Positions 24,747 to 39,200 of a stretch of DNA of 64,000 nt are shown here, piece by piece (position 1 is the first letter of the stretch; the number at the start of each line of letters is the position of its first letter). The translations under genes and the position numbers were made by a program. Source of the stretch: Alnus glutinosa. Lineage: Eukaryota > Streptophyta > Magnoliopsida > Fagales > Betulaceae. The stretch covers positions 27,855,487 to 27,919,486 of the forward strand of contig NC_084893.1 in assembly GCF_958979055.1 (NCBI RefSeq), read 5' to 3'. A model generated the notes under the pieces. It saw only the letters and a list, made by a program, of their open reading frames with translations. It made no database searches and was not told the origin of the DNA.

Positions 24747-26216
24747 AGCTAGAGATCGAGGACGGACTAAGGAAGAAGGTTGTGTTTGTACTCTGGTTAG
24801 GATCCTTGAGTTAGCTATATCTTATCTAATTTAACTAATTCCTTAAATTAGTTAGTTAATTAATAGTAATTAATTGCATGGTTTGTACAGGGTAATTGTC
24901 CACTAGTTGGTAGTATTCGAGGATCAAACTGATTCAGTTGTCTTTTACTACATAAATATAAACCTCCAACAAAGTAAAAAAGAGGCTCACCCCCTTAATA
25001 TGGGCCTCACATGCTAACAAGTTAAAGGAGGCCCAAGATTGACGCCGGATTTTCATCGATGTTGTGCGTTGAAATCTCTAACCAAACTCCATCGGACGAA
25101 CCTTGCCCCCGGCCAACGACTTACGTCACCCAAATCCGACTAATTAAAGTACATATACATGTCAAATATGAAGGGAAAAAAAAAAAAACTTTTCTTTTTG
25201 ATGCCAAAATTTCTAAAAAGGTTCATTATTGTGTCTAGAACCGGTGTCCTCTCCAATTGTGAGCGGTCCTAATCGATACGGCTCAATTAATTGCTCGATC
25301 TGATAAAGGTACGTGTTAGAAGATTTAAAAGCACATTTATCACTATTGTTGATGAGGCATATATATCTTTAATGATCAATGTTACATTCATTTTACACGT
25401 GTTGCGATACCATTGGTTATGACGCCCGTGGTGGGCAATTTGTCAAAAAAAAAAAATTAATGAAAGTGAAACGGAGGGAGTGATTTGATAACAGATTGAA
25501 CTTTATATAATGATCAATTTTAAACTCAAAAGTAATTTGATAAAAGGTCAAACCTCAAGGATTGGAACGGTATTTTTTTCGTTTCTTTACAAACCCTTTT
25601 ATTAATGCATGGTTAATTGGTTGCGGTAAAACCAAAATTATCAATCATATTTACTTTTTTCCAAGAACCATGCTACAATAATTGAAATAGGTAGGAAAAA
25701 AACAAAAGAGCAACAAATCAATGAGAGGTGCCAACTAAAGGAACTTCAAAAAAAAATAAAAATAAAGGAAGAGACTGGTACCCCCATGCCATAAAGCTAG
25801 CACCAGAAGTAGCTTCCAATTACGGAAACAAGCAGCCCAGACACACATGATAAGCTTGAGAACGGCTGCCACTTGACACCATTATTGGACTTAAGTGTGT
25901 CTGGATTATATTGTATGTTATATAGTCTTGCCTCCATATATATATAAATTAGTACGTATAGAGTGAATTATTGACTAATAAGCCTCCACCACAACATGAA
26001 TACCACCCTAATTAAACAAACTTACAAAATTGATGAACGGAAAGAGGCATGATAATTATCTACTTTTTTTAAAGCTACATACGTTTCGATAAGTTCTAAA
26101 AGAATTGTAAAAGAATTGTAGGTCTAGCAATTTTATTTTATTTTATTTTTGGCACATGTTGACATTGCAGTGCTAGTTAGTAAGAGATATGATTTTTTGC
26201 CGGGATGTGTTATTCC

Positions 26217-26353
26217 TACATCACATTACCTTATATCAATCTTACACCAAGACACATTGGGTCTGAGACTTATGTATATAGGACCCACATGCATGGGTCT
26301 CATACCCTATATGTCTTGGTGTAGGATTGATCATGTATGGTAATGTGATGTAG
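26217..26353. mobile_element. Foldback MITE (first of three adjacent palindromes)
   Basis: The left arm starts CTACATCACATTACC and includes CTTACACCAAGACACATTGG; the right arm mirrors it with GTCTTGGTGTAGGATTGAT and GGTAATGTGATGTAG. The arms are about 55-60 bases, so nearly the whole element pairs into a hairpin. Confidence 0.8.
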
Positions 26354-26380
26354 AAAAAGCATTTTCCTTTTTGTTACTCT

Positions 26381-26535
26381 AAGACACAACTCTTGACCAC
26401 CTTGCACATGTGGCAAAGAAGTCCCCTAGCTAGTTTTAGGGTTTTTTTTTTTTTTTTTTTTTTTTTCTAAAAAAATAAAATAAAAAGTAAAAGTATAGTT
26501 GTCACGTGGACAAATGTGGTCAAGAATTGTATCTT
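26381..26535. mobile_element. Foldback MITE (second of three)
   Basis: The left arm AAGACACAACTCTTGACCAC, continuing with CACATGTGGC, pairs with the right arm beginning TCACGTGGACAAATGTGG and ending CAAGAATTGTATCTT. A poly-T/A centre separates them. Confidence 0.75.
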
Positions 26536-26576
26536 GGGATGACAATGTATTATATCTCAATGGGTACGGTTGTGAT

Positions 26577-26630
26577 TCTTACACAACACACTCGCATGGG
26601 GTGGGACCCATGTAAGTGTATTGTGTAAAT
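26577..26630. repeat. Short inverted repeat (third of three adjacent palindromes)
   Basis: TTACACAACACACTCGCATG is mirrored imperfectly by CATGTAAGTGTATTGTGTAA across a short GGGGTGGGACC centre. It could be a mini-MITE or the core of a larger decayed one. Confidence 0.6.
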
Positions 26631-28965
26631 ATCATTTCTTTATCTCAATTAATAATTAGTCGGCTGATTCAATGGGTACGTAATTGACATTATCACATTA
26701 AATTAAAAAAATGAAATAAAAATGTAAGTTTCTGGCATTACTCATTTTAAAATGTTTTAAAGTTGGAGTTTATGGATGATCAGCATAAAGATTAAAGAAG
26801 CCTTTTACGAGATAATTGGGATCAAAGAGAGATCTATTAAAAGCCAAATGATGATTAATTATTCCCTGACTAATTAAACCATCACCCCAGAAATCAAGGT
26901 TCAGTTTGTACCTAACACTTTTTTAACTACTAATTAGACTTGTAGTCTTTGTTGGATTGATGTTGGTAGTAAAGCAAACATTTGGAAGCCACCCCCACGA
27001 GCCTTTATCGGCGCGTCCACGCCACTAACACTGCAAAATCATTTTTAAATCCCACGTTTACTAAAGGGTTTAATTCCTCCCAAAATGAGTGTCTCTTTTT
27101 CTTTTCTTTTTTTTATGTGATATAAATATGGAAATTGTTTTTATTTTTTTAAGAATATTTTATGTTACTTGTTAATATTTTTGTTTTAAAAATAAAAAAA
27201 TAAAAGACATAACAAAAATTTAACAAACAGAGCCCCGAATTTTATTTAATATATATATATATATATTTTCTTTTTTCTTTTCTTGAGGATTATTTATTTA
27301 TTTATTTTGAGAGGCTTTCCAAGAGGACTTGCTTGCCTTATGATGCTCCTCATTCTAGAATGATAGTAACGTTTAACTAGCTAGTTAGCATTTTAACGAA
27401 ATAAATCAATTTTTCAAGCTCAAGTTCTAAAACTTAATTAATTAATGAACCTAATTTAAACAAACATCCAAAATCCTACTTAATTTGCTCCTCATATTAC
27501 CTTATAGAGACTTGTTGAAAAGAGTAGGCCTAAAAGTACTACAACTTTTACTACAAAGTCATTTAATTATAAACTAATTAACTAAAAAATTCTTCCACCC
27601 AGTCTATTAATGTTAATTACATCTATTAATACTATTAAAAATACATATCGGAATCACATCCACGTTGTACAAAAGACTAGATCGAAGAAATTTGCTACAA
27701 CCCAATTTGAATTAAGGAGATCGATTAAATAATAGGGAAAAAGGAAAAGAAACAATATAAAAATTATGATAATTGCAATTTAATTAAGGATATCGTCACC
27801 AAATTAATGATGATGAAGCTAGTCGACGACGTCGTTGAAAGTTGAAACGGTAACGGCGGGAGAGTGAAAGACATGTACCATTTTGAGCAAACTATTGAGC
27901 ACGCACTGTGACTCTAGCTTGTTTCTTTTCCTTTATAATCTAAAAACCCGGAATCTTGTTCTCCATTTTGGCATTTTTTACCCTCAAATTAACTTTTCTT
28001 TAGCGACGACGTCTCTCTCTAAAAGTCTACAACGCCGTGATATTCGCTGATTCACGTGAAACGAGGCTCAACTATTTCTTCTATCTTACCTTTAACTTTA
28101 TAACGTCCTAACTAACCTACAACATATAGCTAGGGTTTTGCTTGTATCTTAATTAATCCATGCAAAGATGTAAAGTAACTACGTACGTACCCTCTTCTTT
28201 AGGGTAGATCCGGTCCGAATTTTCAGCAATTTTTTATTCGGATGGCTAGTAATTTCGACGGTAAATATAAGAGAATCTCTATAAAGTCTATTTGTTCGAA
28301 TGGGTAGAGCCGGAGGAAGGCCATTACCCCTGATCAATTCCTAAGAACGAAAAAATTTTAACCCTTAATTAACCCTTGTCCATAATAGTTTTTTGCTTCA
28401 TCCGTGCGAACAGATGGATGAACGAGCAACTTAATTACCACTTATTTGGATAGGTGAGCCTAGCTCGTATTAGATCGATCTTTCACATTTGCTAATTGTT
28501 TGAATTATTAGCAATCCATACAGTAAAATCACTATAGATCTATATCCCGACGGCTTTGAATACTTATATATATATGTATTGGTTGCCCCTACTTGAAATC
28601 TATAATTGCCGTTGAATAGGCGGTTGTGCAATTTTATATAGTAAAGTATCGAGGAGATTGACGATATAATATCCTTTAGTTTTTTAGCTTTTTGAACAAA
28701 GATGGGGTGGCAAAAGTTTGTTGTGGTAGCTAAAGAGATGGTGGAATGGTCAAAAGAGGTGTGGTTATATTCCTTTTTCAATGCTATTGCTTCACGATTC
28801 TTGACTCATGAGGTTTTTCTACTGCTCATTATGGCCCCCATGCATCTAGATTTTGATCAGGGTCAAGGGCCTCACAAAGGTCTTTAAAATATAGAATGAA
28901 TATTTTATGGGCGGTTTCTTTTCTTCCTTCTCTCCATGGGAAGAGATTGGACGGCCTGTTTATGA

Positions 28966-29127
28966 GTAATGTTATATATATACACCATATTTTTTTTCTT
29001 ATAATGTTTACGTAGTAGTTTCAATCAACCATTAGATTAATTTTAATAATAATTAAAAAAAATTAATAATTAATTGGGACTGTCACATTAACATAATATT
29101 GTGGGGGGAAAAAATGTGGTATATATG
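28966..29127. mobile_element. Degenerate foldback MITE
   Basis: TATATATACACCATATTTTT at the left is mirrored by AAAAAATGTGGTATATAT at the right, with further pairing of ATAATGTTTACG and AACATAATATT. Resembles the neighbouring element at 29268 and the sequence near 58441. Confidence 0.5.
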
Positions 29128-29267
29128 CATGTCGATCATTAGAGGTTCTTAGTGTTAAACTAAGACAAAAGTAATTCTAGTGCATACGGTATATATATCA
29201 TAATGATCATTCCTTTTAATTGGTTTTTGAACTTCATCATGCAACCATTTTGGATTGAATATTGTTA

Positions 29268-29395
29268 TACACCACATTTTTATTCAACTTTGCTAATGTG
29301 ACAATACTGCTAATTAATCTTGTTTCAAAGAAAAGAACAGAAAATCAATGGTTGATTAGTAATGTCACATCAACAAAGCGGAATAAAGTGTATTA
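29268..29395. mobile_element. Foldback MITE related to its neighbour at 28966
   Basis: The left arm has TACACCACATTTTTATTCAA and TTTGCTAATGTGACAATACT; the right arm mirrors these as AGTAATGTCACATCAACAAA and GGAATAAAGTGTATTA. It has no coding capacity. Confidence 0.65.
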
Positions 29396-30028
29396 GCATT
29401 GTGGATTTGACATATTAGCATTGTGGTACTGAACGTGTTTATTGAACCCAATCAAAAACCCGTCTAGCAAACTAGAAGTTTGTTCCTTAATTTTAACCTA
29501 ACTAGCTAGAAGGTTGCTCTATGATCAAGATTTTCTAGAAGCATTCTCATTCCCCCTTTTCCTTGCTAGATGTTCCCCTTGATAGTAGTAAGGACCCTCC
29601 TTTATAATTGTTTTTCTTTCTTGTTACTTGTATCTTCTTTCTCATCTATTAAAAAAAAAATGGAAGTTAATTTCTTTACCAATATGTACTCCCTCTTTTT
29701 TCAGACTAGTATATATATGCATAGCTAGAGATGAGGTCTTTGTATATGTTATGGGTTGGTATATATGTTTACTTATTACTAGACCAGATTTCTGGCCTCA
29801 AAAAGAAGATCATTTGAATATGCATGTCAAAATTTGAAAACCTCATCCAAGCAAGGTTTTTGCAAGCCTGAAGAGGGACAGCTTACCTACAATACATTAA
29901 AAGCAGTAATGGTTTGGTACTAAATTTACCAGGCAAAATGAAAGAAGTTCTGGTTTTTGTCACAACCAAGATAGCTAGCTAGGTCTACTTTATAGATTTT
30001 CATAAAGAAATATTTACTAGGTTATAGC

Positions 30029-30059
<31 letters not shown>

Positions 30060-33000
30060 AGCAGTTTAACCCCTAGGCTAGAAATGGGTCTTTGTCACGT
30101 TGATTGGTTAAGGGGTACTGGAGATTTTCGTATCCCTCCCTGTACCTGGTTTTTCCTACAAATGAGTGTCAAAACAGCATGCATGGATGAAAATGAGGCA
30201 ATTTTCCATGTTCCACATGCCATCTAATTTATCATGTCAACACGGTGGCAACCCAATAAAAATGTTGTTGGTGTAATACGAGATTCCAATGATTTTACTG
30301 TACGTTTGGATTAATTGTTAGCAATTAAAGACAGCAAATATGAGAGAATTTTTATAGGGCTCACCTGCTCAAGCAGGCCTCAGATTGCCCGCCCACATGT
30401 TGAGACAAGTGACCCTTACAGGCTGATAATCTGGCCAACAAATTACTTAGAATCCGGATCTAGAGAGAGAGAAAGAGAGTGGGGGGGACAAATAATAATA
30501 AGACCAAAGGAATTAATGGGAATGGACCCTTCTTAAGCAACCATAAAACTTGGAAGAGTTGTAAGCCTATACCCATAAATAGGTACTTTATTCAACGGTT
30601 TTGGGAATCGTAGGGCTGCATGAAATTTAGGATTTCGAACTATTAATGAATCACGGGCAGGCAATGGATCATCAAGCAATTTCATTTTTTCTCCTCTTGT
30701 GCCTAAAGCAAAGATCTAAACAATATTAATAATTAATATCCTCACTGTAGAAATTTATGTAAAATATCAAAGAATGGAATATTAGCAGAAGCAAAGATAA
30801 TAAAAGAGACGTGAAGATTTGGAGTGGTTTAGTCTTAAAAGGCCTACGTTTACTATTAGGAAAGAGCTCCTTAAAAATTACATTGTACTCTTATTTACTT
30901 GATTAATTTACAATAAAAATATCCCTTATTTATGGGAAAAATATGGTAGGTGGAGATGATACAAATAAGATAAGAGAATAAAGTCTTAGATATTTGTTTA
31001 CAGTTAAATCTAAATGATAAATTCTAATATGGAAGATTCTATCAATCCAATATGAAAAACATATATTTTAACATTCTAGCAAATTGGAATATGATCCTCT
31101 CCATTTCAAGTAAAATGAAGAATGCTAATTTCATAGTCAAGATTTGTTTCGTTTTCGTTGCATCCAAAAGAATATATGATGCCACATCATTTTAAAAGTT
31201 TTAAACGATGGCAAAATATAAATTATTAGATTTATAAAATCTAATCTAGACAATAAAATAAATCATTTCTATTTCACTTAAGGAATGAAGATCTTATTCC
31301 ACCAATTACTCTCTTCTTTTCTTTTCTTTTTCTTTTTTTTGTGGGTAATACTTCAATTGTTCATTCATGTTCTTTTCTTTCGGCTCAATATTTAGCCATT
31401 GTATACGTAGTTCAAAGACTTGAGAGAGAGAGACTGTACAACCCCAATTGTGCCTTAAAATTTGATTTGATTTTTTTTTTAAAAAAAAAAAAAGAAAAAG
31501 AAAAAAAAGAAAAAGAAAAGAAAAGTGGATACAATGAATTCACCAGGAATTCAATCGAGATGAGTAGACTCATCCGTGACGCAACAGATTAGAATAAAAG
31601 GGCAAAAGAACATATACAGTACTCCTTTTTGTCAACACCATAGAATTTTCTTACGCCAAGAAAATGGGTTCTTTTGAAAAATGGAATCAATGATTCAATA
31701 ATTCAAAAAGTCAAAAGAGATATTGCAGAAATTCATTCTATAATTGATGGGGGTGTGATAATGTAATAGTGGGGCATGAAGCACCAAAGAGGGCAACAAA
31801 AATTACAATTTGAATTGCTATTGGAAGATAACTAATACAAACTAAGATTACAGCTAAATATTGTACAAGAAATGAATATTGGAACTTCCTCAACCGTCAA
31901 TTCTCTGAATTCCACATCTGCTATAAACTACCTGTACTGACACAAATAATTCATCAGAGATCCCCCTCCACCCATATACATACTTGCTAAGGGAAGAGCA
32001 ATATGAACTATAAAATATTTAAATATGAGGTTCACACCTAAGATTTCTACAATGACAACTAACTGAAAAATATGAAACATCTCATATATATATTGCAATA
32101 TTAGATGTAAACTTCAACATTTATTATTGAACAAACATTCATTATCGAATTATTCTCCTCTTCTGTGAGAAAGATAAGAAGGGGGTAGTACAGTTTTCCA
32201 TTTGAAAACTATGCTTCATGCCTCTCCAGGATGAATAAAACCAAGACACTGTGTGTGTGTGTGTGATGGCCATTGATCTCAATCTTGATTCTTTTTTTCT
32301 AGCCGAAACAGTCTTCTACAACATCTATAGAGAAGCCAGAATATGCGATAGCATACGTATGTAACCAAATTACAATTTTTATTTGTTGCCTTTATTTGTT
32401 TGAACTTTATCAGATTCATCATCTCCTAGAGAGAGAGACTGAAAAGGTTCCTCATCTTATTACCCAACAAAAAGAGGTCCCAACCACGCCCTCTTGATTC
32501 TTAATAAACACAAAAGAGGAAAGTGTCAAATGCAAGGGGACAATAATCTAATGAAATGAGTACTCAATTAGGTGGGAACGTTGATTGGTCATTATTTCTA
32601 TAGATAACAAAATCATAAGTCCAGCAAACAATATCAACTAATTTCACAGTAGCCAGCATATCCAAAAAATGCATACTAACCTAGTAAATTACTAAAACAT
32701 GTTATGTGCAGCATAGTTTTAGGTTCAGCCTATAAAGTTTGAAAAATTATTGGGAAAACTTCAGCCCATAAAAGATTACTAAAACAATTATTTAACCTAC
32801 TCTGTTTGCAGGTCCTCCCCCCACCCGAGACGGAACTCTCCCTCTCACTTTCTGTACTCAAGGTCAAATGAATCAGAATAAATTATCTCCATGTTCTCAT
32901 GTAAAAGTGAAAAGAGTATTCTTTGTTGACAATTCTCTGTTGACTCAATCATTCACATCATGCACCGATTCAATCAATCAAAAAGCCACATCCGTAATTA

Positions 33001-33260
33001 TCATTTTCTGAAAATTTTCCCACAAAACATTATATACTTATATATACAGAAGAATATTATTGTGCCAAAAAACAAGCAGTTTATACAGCTAATGTTTACA
33101 CGTCCGATGCTCTCAATGACAAGATATTCAACACAAGTAACAGGGTCAGAAATAAATAAAGCAACAGTTAGACGAACACATATCAAATACCTGATAAAAG
33201 AGAGCACCAAAAAGGTGCAATGAAAATGAAATCAATCACCAATGTATGTGCATGACCAGA

Positions 33261-36200
33261 TTAACTGGAAACAGGTTGAAAAAGTCCTTTAAATTCATCA
33301 TAGAACCATCTGCAAAAAAAACTATTCTCCCATTAAAGAAGATCCAATATCAACCAAGTCATTCTCTGCTTTGACAAATAACAATACATATTGGTTAATA
33401 TTTATTACCATAACACTAATAAACAAGCACTGGATTGTCTTCATGCAGCACTGTAGGATTTGCACACAAGGCACATCCAGAGCGGCACCCACTGTGTCAT
33501 AGTATTGCAATGGAGCAGATTCAATTGGGCCCTTCCCTGCCCCGCCCCTAATGGAACTTGATTATAAACTTATTCAGGATAGAGTTTATTTGGAATTAAA
33601 CACCTGCCCCAATGTGGGTTTAGGTCGGGATAGGTACCACCTACTCTGGCCCATCTCACCCTGTTCAGATTCAATTATGCAAGAGAGGTGTTGGTTTGTA
33701 AAATTATTACAACCTAGCCTTTGGAAGAAAAAATAAAATCCTCTTTAGAAATATGTAACAAGAAAACCATCTGAGTAAGATGTTATCTCATTCTTCCAAG
33801 TTTTTAATTATTTCAGCAAAACTTTCGAATGCCACAAGCTATGGTATGGTGGCACTCCATCTAGTTTGATGGAGTATCATCCATTTTCACACTTGATAGT
33901 GAGATAATTTATTGATCCAAATTGTTCAAATAAATCTACAGACTAAAAAGTGGACAGCATCCAACTTTTTCTTAAAGTAATGAGTAAAATGATTTATATC
34001 TTTATTTATAATTGAAAGGTGATTAGCATAGCATGTATAAACCAAAAAATAAGGTTCATGTTTTTTTTATAAAAAGAGCCATTTACTTTATAATTTGAGT
34101 TTTGTTCCCTCTTAATCTATTAAATAGCCAAAACTGTTACAAAACCCACAAATATATAAAAAAGTGGGTGAGGACCCATCAAAATTGATGGGGTGTCATC
34201 CTACTATTATTTATCCTTATTCTACTAAACTTACATAGGTAGTTATTTATACTATTTCCTCTCATTCTCTTCCCTTTCCATAAGACAATAAGCATGAAAC
34301 AGTGAGCACAAAACAAAATCATTAAAATCTAAAGTCTTAGAAGTATCCATAGCATATATCAAGATTACTGATACATGTCAAATAACACATTTTCACCAAC
34401 TATGGTTAGTCAGATTTCCATGCATGTACGCACACCTAGAACCATGTAAAAAGAAATATTCTCTATACTTTTCCTTTAAAACACAACTGCAAGAAGTAAT
34501 GAAGCAATTGATTGGAAAGTATGAAATGATGAGACATACTTGCAAAGGAAAACTGGCTGTAAACCAATACTTTCACTGGGTCCTGCCTGACTCCGTCTTT
34601 CACTTTCTTCACTAAACTTGCCAGGAGGCAAAACTTCGCATGGGCCTTGGATCAAACCAGCCATTATTGTGCTTTCATGATTTGATTCATAGACCTACAA
34701 CAGAGCAACTAGTTCATATGGACTTGATATGATTTTTTGCATATACCATCCATTCATATGTCAATTCAAGAAGGGGGAAGGGCAGAATCTCAATTAACTA
34801 ACATAACACACTACACTGAATGCAATCACAGTGGTGCATGCTACTTTTAATCAAGTTCTACGTGGCTGTGATCATGAATGAATCCGCACGACCAAAATGT
34901 CAAGAGGTCAATCAACTAGTCAGCTATATAACCAACCACAGATTTTTCATGTTGATATTAAGAAAGAAAAAAAAAATCTTGTATACAGAAAACTGTTCAC
35001 CTCATTGCTCTCAGGGGTACATGGGCGCCCAACATTCTCAGGCAAGTCGCCAGGAAAATAGCACCTTGTGACAATAACCCACTTTGACCCAGTTTTGCTG
35101 TCCTCCCACATGGACTGCAATCAAAAACAAAATTCATGACTTCATATTATAACCCCTGGTAAATAAATGTTTTTAAAAGATGAAACAAATGATTAGCAAT
35201 TGCCGAAGAGGAAAGATCTACAATTCAAAAACGAGTTGTGACCAAGAGAAAGAGCTCATAGAATATACAAAACCAAATCTAGTGATCTCACGGGTGTAGG
35301 TGCACAAGCATTAAAGCTACAACTATCATAGAGTGCCTGATTATTTGCTTGCCTGAAGCTTCGAGGGTAACAATTCGCCATGGTTGGAAGGAAAAAGAGC
35401 GTGATCCTGCAGTTTATACATTACTCCATTAACTCTACAAGACTGGTAGAACGATTTCCCATCTAAAACTTGGATAACGTTGCCAATCCATTCAACACCA
35501 CGCAAGCCATGCGAAGAAAACCCAGACCGTTCACTTCCTGTACAAGTTTGAAAGCCCCCAGAAGGATTTTCCTGAGCAACAAGTTGGTCATCTTGCTTAG
35601 TATCAGATCCTGAAGTACAGTCAAGATTTTCTCTTATCTGAGATTTTTCAGGATCTTTCACACCAAGGTCATTGTCATCACAATTCTTTGCTGGAACCTC
35701 AGCACATTTAGGCAGGTCTCTCCAGTCAACAACTTGCAAGTTGTGCGAGGGTTGGCAATGATTAGACTTACTACTTACTGTTTCAGATACTTTAGCAGGA
35801 GACTGTGTCTTTTGTTCAAAAGATCTCTCTTCACGCGTTGATAACTCACAATCTTTAAGGTTTTGAGCAGACTTTACACTTGATGAGCCAACAGGAGGAG
35901 AATAACCAGCTTCCCCCAAGGGTTTTGATGGGATATTAGGGGAAGGTCCAAAAAACGTTTTGTCATCCATAATTTTACTGCTTGATATGCTGCTATTCCC
36001 TTGAGTTTCTCTTGTATATGGAATCTTTACATCCGATGCTGACTCAACATGATTGGTGCCTGCACTACTAGCATGTGTGGAACTTTGTAGAGCAGAGCTT
36101 CCATTTGCTGTCATCTTCGACTGATTGACCATTGGATCTAAAGTTACCACTTTCTTCTCTGAAGATGACACCTTCATAGCCATCTCGGGAGACAAACTTG

Positions 36201-39200
36201 GTTGATTTGTACTACTTCTCATGACACGACCATATTTAGGGGGCAAAGGTTTCCCTTGGGTCAAAGTCAAGCACCTCATGCAGTGCCACTCACCTCGAGG
36301 AATTCCCTTTTGATTAGGCTGCAGACACTTTAAGTGATATCCTTTCTCGCAAGCATCACAAAGAAGAACATTATCCACCTCACTGATGGTAAGCTGGCAC
36401 AATTGGCAAGTTAAAGCCTTATTCATGTAATCCCTTGACGGAGGATTCCACTTAGGATGATCAGGACGCTGTGGTTGTAATAACTTCTGAACAAGTTTAG
36501 CAATTTCATTGTGATTATTACCAAGTGAAGGGGCTTGGACAAAGCCCACACCCTGCAGCGGCTGCTGTATATTTGGCAAATTTCCAGATGCTGTTTGAGT
36601 CACAAATGGCCTAAAGCTCTGATCTCTCGCTCCTTGAGTAGCAACTCGTGACATACTTATATCAACAGCTCCCTCAGCCTTGGCAGAACTATGATTTGGC
36701 ACCTTATTTTCTTGCCCACTTTTAGCTGTTGAGGCAGATTGGGTTTGTACAGACCATGTAGGAGCATTCACCAGTGGGTGGTTTGCAGAAGAATTTGCTG
36801 CAAACAGAAATATATGAAGAATAAATTCTAATAACATTCATAGCTTAAGCAACTGGAAAGAGCCATCAGGTTAGTTGCAGCAAACTGTAAGCTAAGAAGA
36901 GAAAATGGCCACAATATAAATTAAAAGTTACCACGGTGACTTCACCTCCCCCAACCACCCTACCCCCAGCGCAAAATAAAAAGAGGTTGATAGTAATGGA
37001 GCAAGCGCAATTGCCCAACTAACTATACCAACAAAGGTCAAAACATTATTCTCCGAAGTAGCAAAAAATAGCTTTCAAGTGAATATAATTTATATAAACA
37101 CAATTCCAGTCAAGCATTAGGTTATAGCAAGGAGAATGCCCTTGGTCAGTCTATTATGTGTGCTAGAATTCTCCAGGCAGGCCATCTAAGCTTTTTCTGG
37201 TTGATACTTTTTTCAGTTTTGTATAAAACAACAAACATAAAAGATTCAAAAATCTTAAGATTATTTTGAAAACAGAATATCTCTCTCATCAATTATCATA
37301 AGAGGGGAACATTACCTTGTAATTGTGATGCATAAGAAGACCCATTTGATCCTCCATCCAATTTGAACTGTGCTCTTTCAACTTTAGGCAATGATAAGGA
37401 AGAAGAATCTCTTCCTAAATGACCGCTAGGCAATCCTCTAGAAACCATACCTGGTCTAACTTCGTTGTTCGGCAATTGATATTGTAGGGATGTAGAAGTT
37501 GCTGCAGAAGCATGACCTAAAGGTGAAGAAGCTGGGACGCCACCAGAAGAAATTGGCAGATTACTTGGTTTATCTGATGGAAAAGTACGCACAGTGTGCA
37601 ATGCCCCACTGATTTCAGCTGACGTACTAGAGCTTGGTTGCACAGGGTGAGAAGTATATGCAGCAGTATGTGCAGCAAAATTCTTCGACTCATCCATCTA
37701 GGAGAATAAAGAAGCATTACATCAATCCATCATTTTCTGCTGTATATTAACTCATATATGAGAGAATAAATTAATCATTTGGCACATTAAACACTAAATC
37801 CTAGAAAAAAGTTTGATAATTTAGAGCATCTAACTTGGTGTTTGCAATTCAATATCAAAGACAGAGAATAAACATAGACTAGAAGACTAATAGACGGAGT
37901 GTGGGTTCTTTTGATAAACCTTTTTAGATGGTGTTTTTTGCTTTTTTTGTTGAAAAAGTGTTCTGATGTGACATAAATGTGAAAGTTGTTTTGAGTGTTT
38001 TGTGTTTGGATTTTTTGTTAATGCTTTTGCACAAAAAAGCAAAAAGCTTCCCCAACAAGCATTGTCAAACGAGGCCAGTATACTCTTAGGACACTGTGGT
38101 TGCATGACATAATTCCATAGAAAATCACAACCCATCTGAATGACGGTAACTCTCTTCAACATAAGTCAGGCTCAAACTACCACTTTCACCAACTTTCTCT
38201 ATATACTCATTCTTGGGTTTATCACCAAGTCCAAGATCCTCTAACCAAGCAAGCCAAGTTTTAAGAATTTTTCACATTTTCTAAGGTTACTAATTGATGA
38301 AACTAACACGAAGATTCAAAATTCTAAAAATCTAACATAGAAACCTAAGATTCAAAACCTCAATACCATATCCTCCAACACATTCTCTAATGATGGGAAC
38401 GAAATTACTCTACCGCACTGAACACAGTAGACAATGGATAAAAAGGCTCTACTTCGGGTGGGAGTCAAACATCAGTACAAATACATAAACTTTCTTCACA
38501 CCTTGCTCGATGAGCATGAAACTGGTTATACAACACATAGAACAACAGTTACTAGAGACTTGTACCACTACCACTAACAGCCCACTAACAGTTACAAAAC
38601 AAAGAACAACCCAAAATCCATCATGCTCTCAATTTCCCTTGCCACATCCTCTGCTTCAACTCTCACGAACGGGGCGTAACAGAACCCACATTCTGGTCGG
38701 TTTCTATCAGCTAACCACCAAAAAATATAACCCAATTGCATAATCAACATTACTGACACCAATTCCAACAAAAATCAAACCAAACATCGTGATAAATATT
38801 CACTTAAACTCAGAAGCTTGAACTGATAGTAAATAATGAATTTACTCAATTTAGAATATTCTAACACTCCCATTTACATGTGGGTCCAGACTCTCCCTCA
38901 GTATGTAAACCACAACTATTACCATATCATAATAAATTAGACTTATCTCAAACGCTCAAGTTTAGTGAATTTAATTCCAACACATATCATATAACACCAA
39001 TTCAAATCTAACTTAGTGAATTTATTTATAACACATACTTGTCAAAAATTTAATTCTAACACATGGCATATTACACAATTCAAATCTAAATCAGAACCCT
39101 AACCTTCCTCTTTGCATTATCGAACTTCTCCTTGATCGTCAACTTGGGAGTCCGAAACCCTAGCCGCTGATCCTTGAGCTTGCCATTGAGGCCCAAATCC

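Larger units (their letters stand above)
24811..33260. other. Gene-poor 8.4-kb intergenic region
   Basis: No gene is supported between the IAMT1 promoter and the 3' end of the PHD gene. Short frames (for example 28702-28887 and 28470-28781) lack recognisable motifs. The region is crowded with AT-rich foldback elements (listed separately), poly-A/T runs (26443-26466, 31480-31520), CT and GA runs (30030-30046) and solo fragments resembling MITE ends (28205-28330, 30300-30375). Promoter sequence for IAMT1 may extend into it. Confidence 0.5.

Noticed and set aside
28702..28887. 61-codon frame MGWQKFVVVAKEM... in the gene-poor region
   Set aside because: No homologous family recalled, no splice partners and MITE-rich surroundings.
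33420..33510. Cys-rich minus-strand segment (GCRSGCALCANPT) as the last exon of the PHD gene
   Set aside because: It can be joined in phase, but the exon at 33309-33261 gives KWFYDEFKGLFQPVSS, a far more protein-like end with a good TTTTGCAG acceptor.
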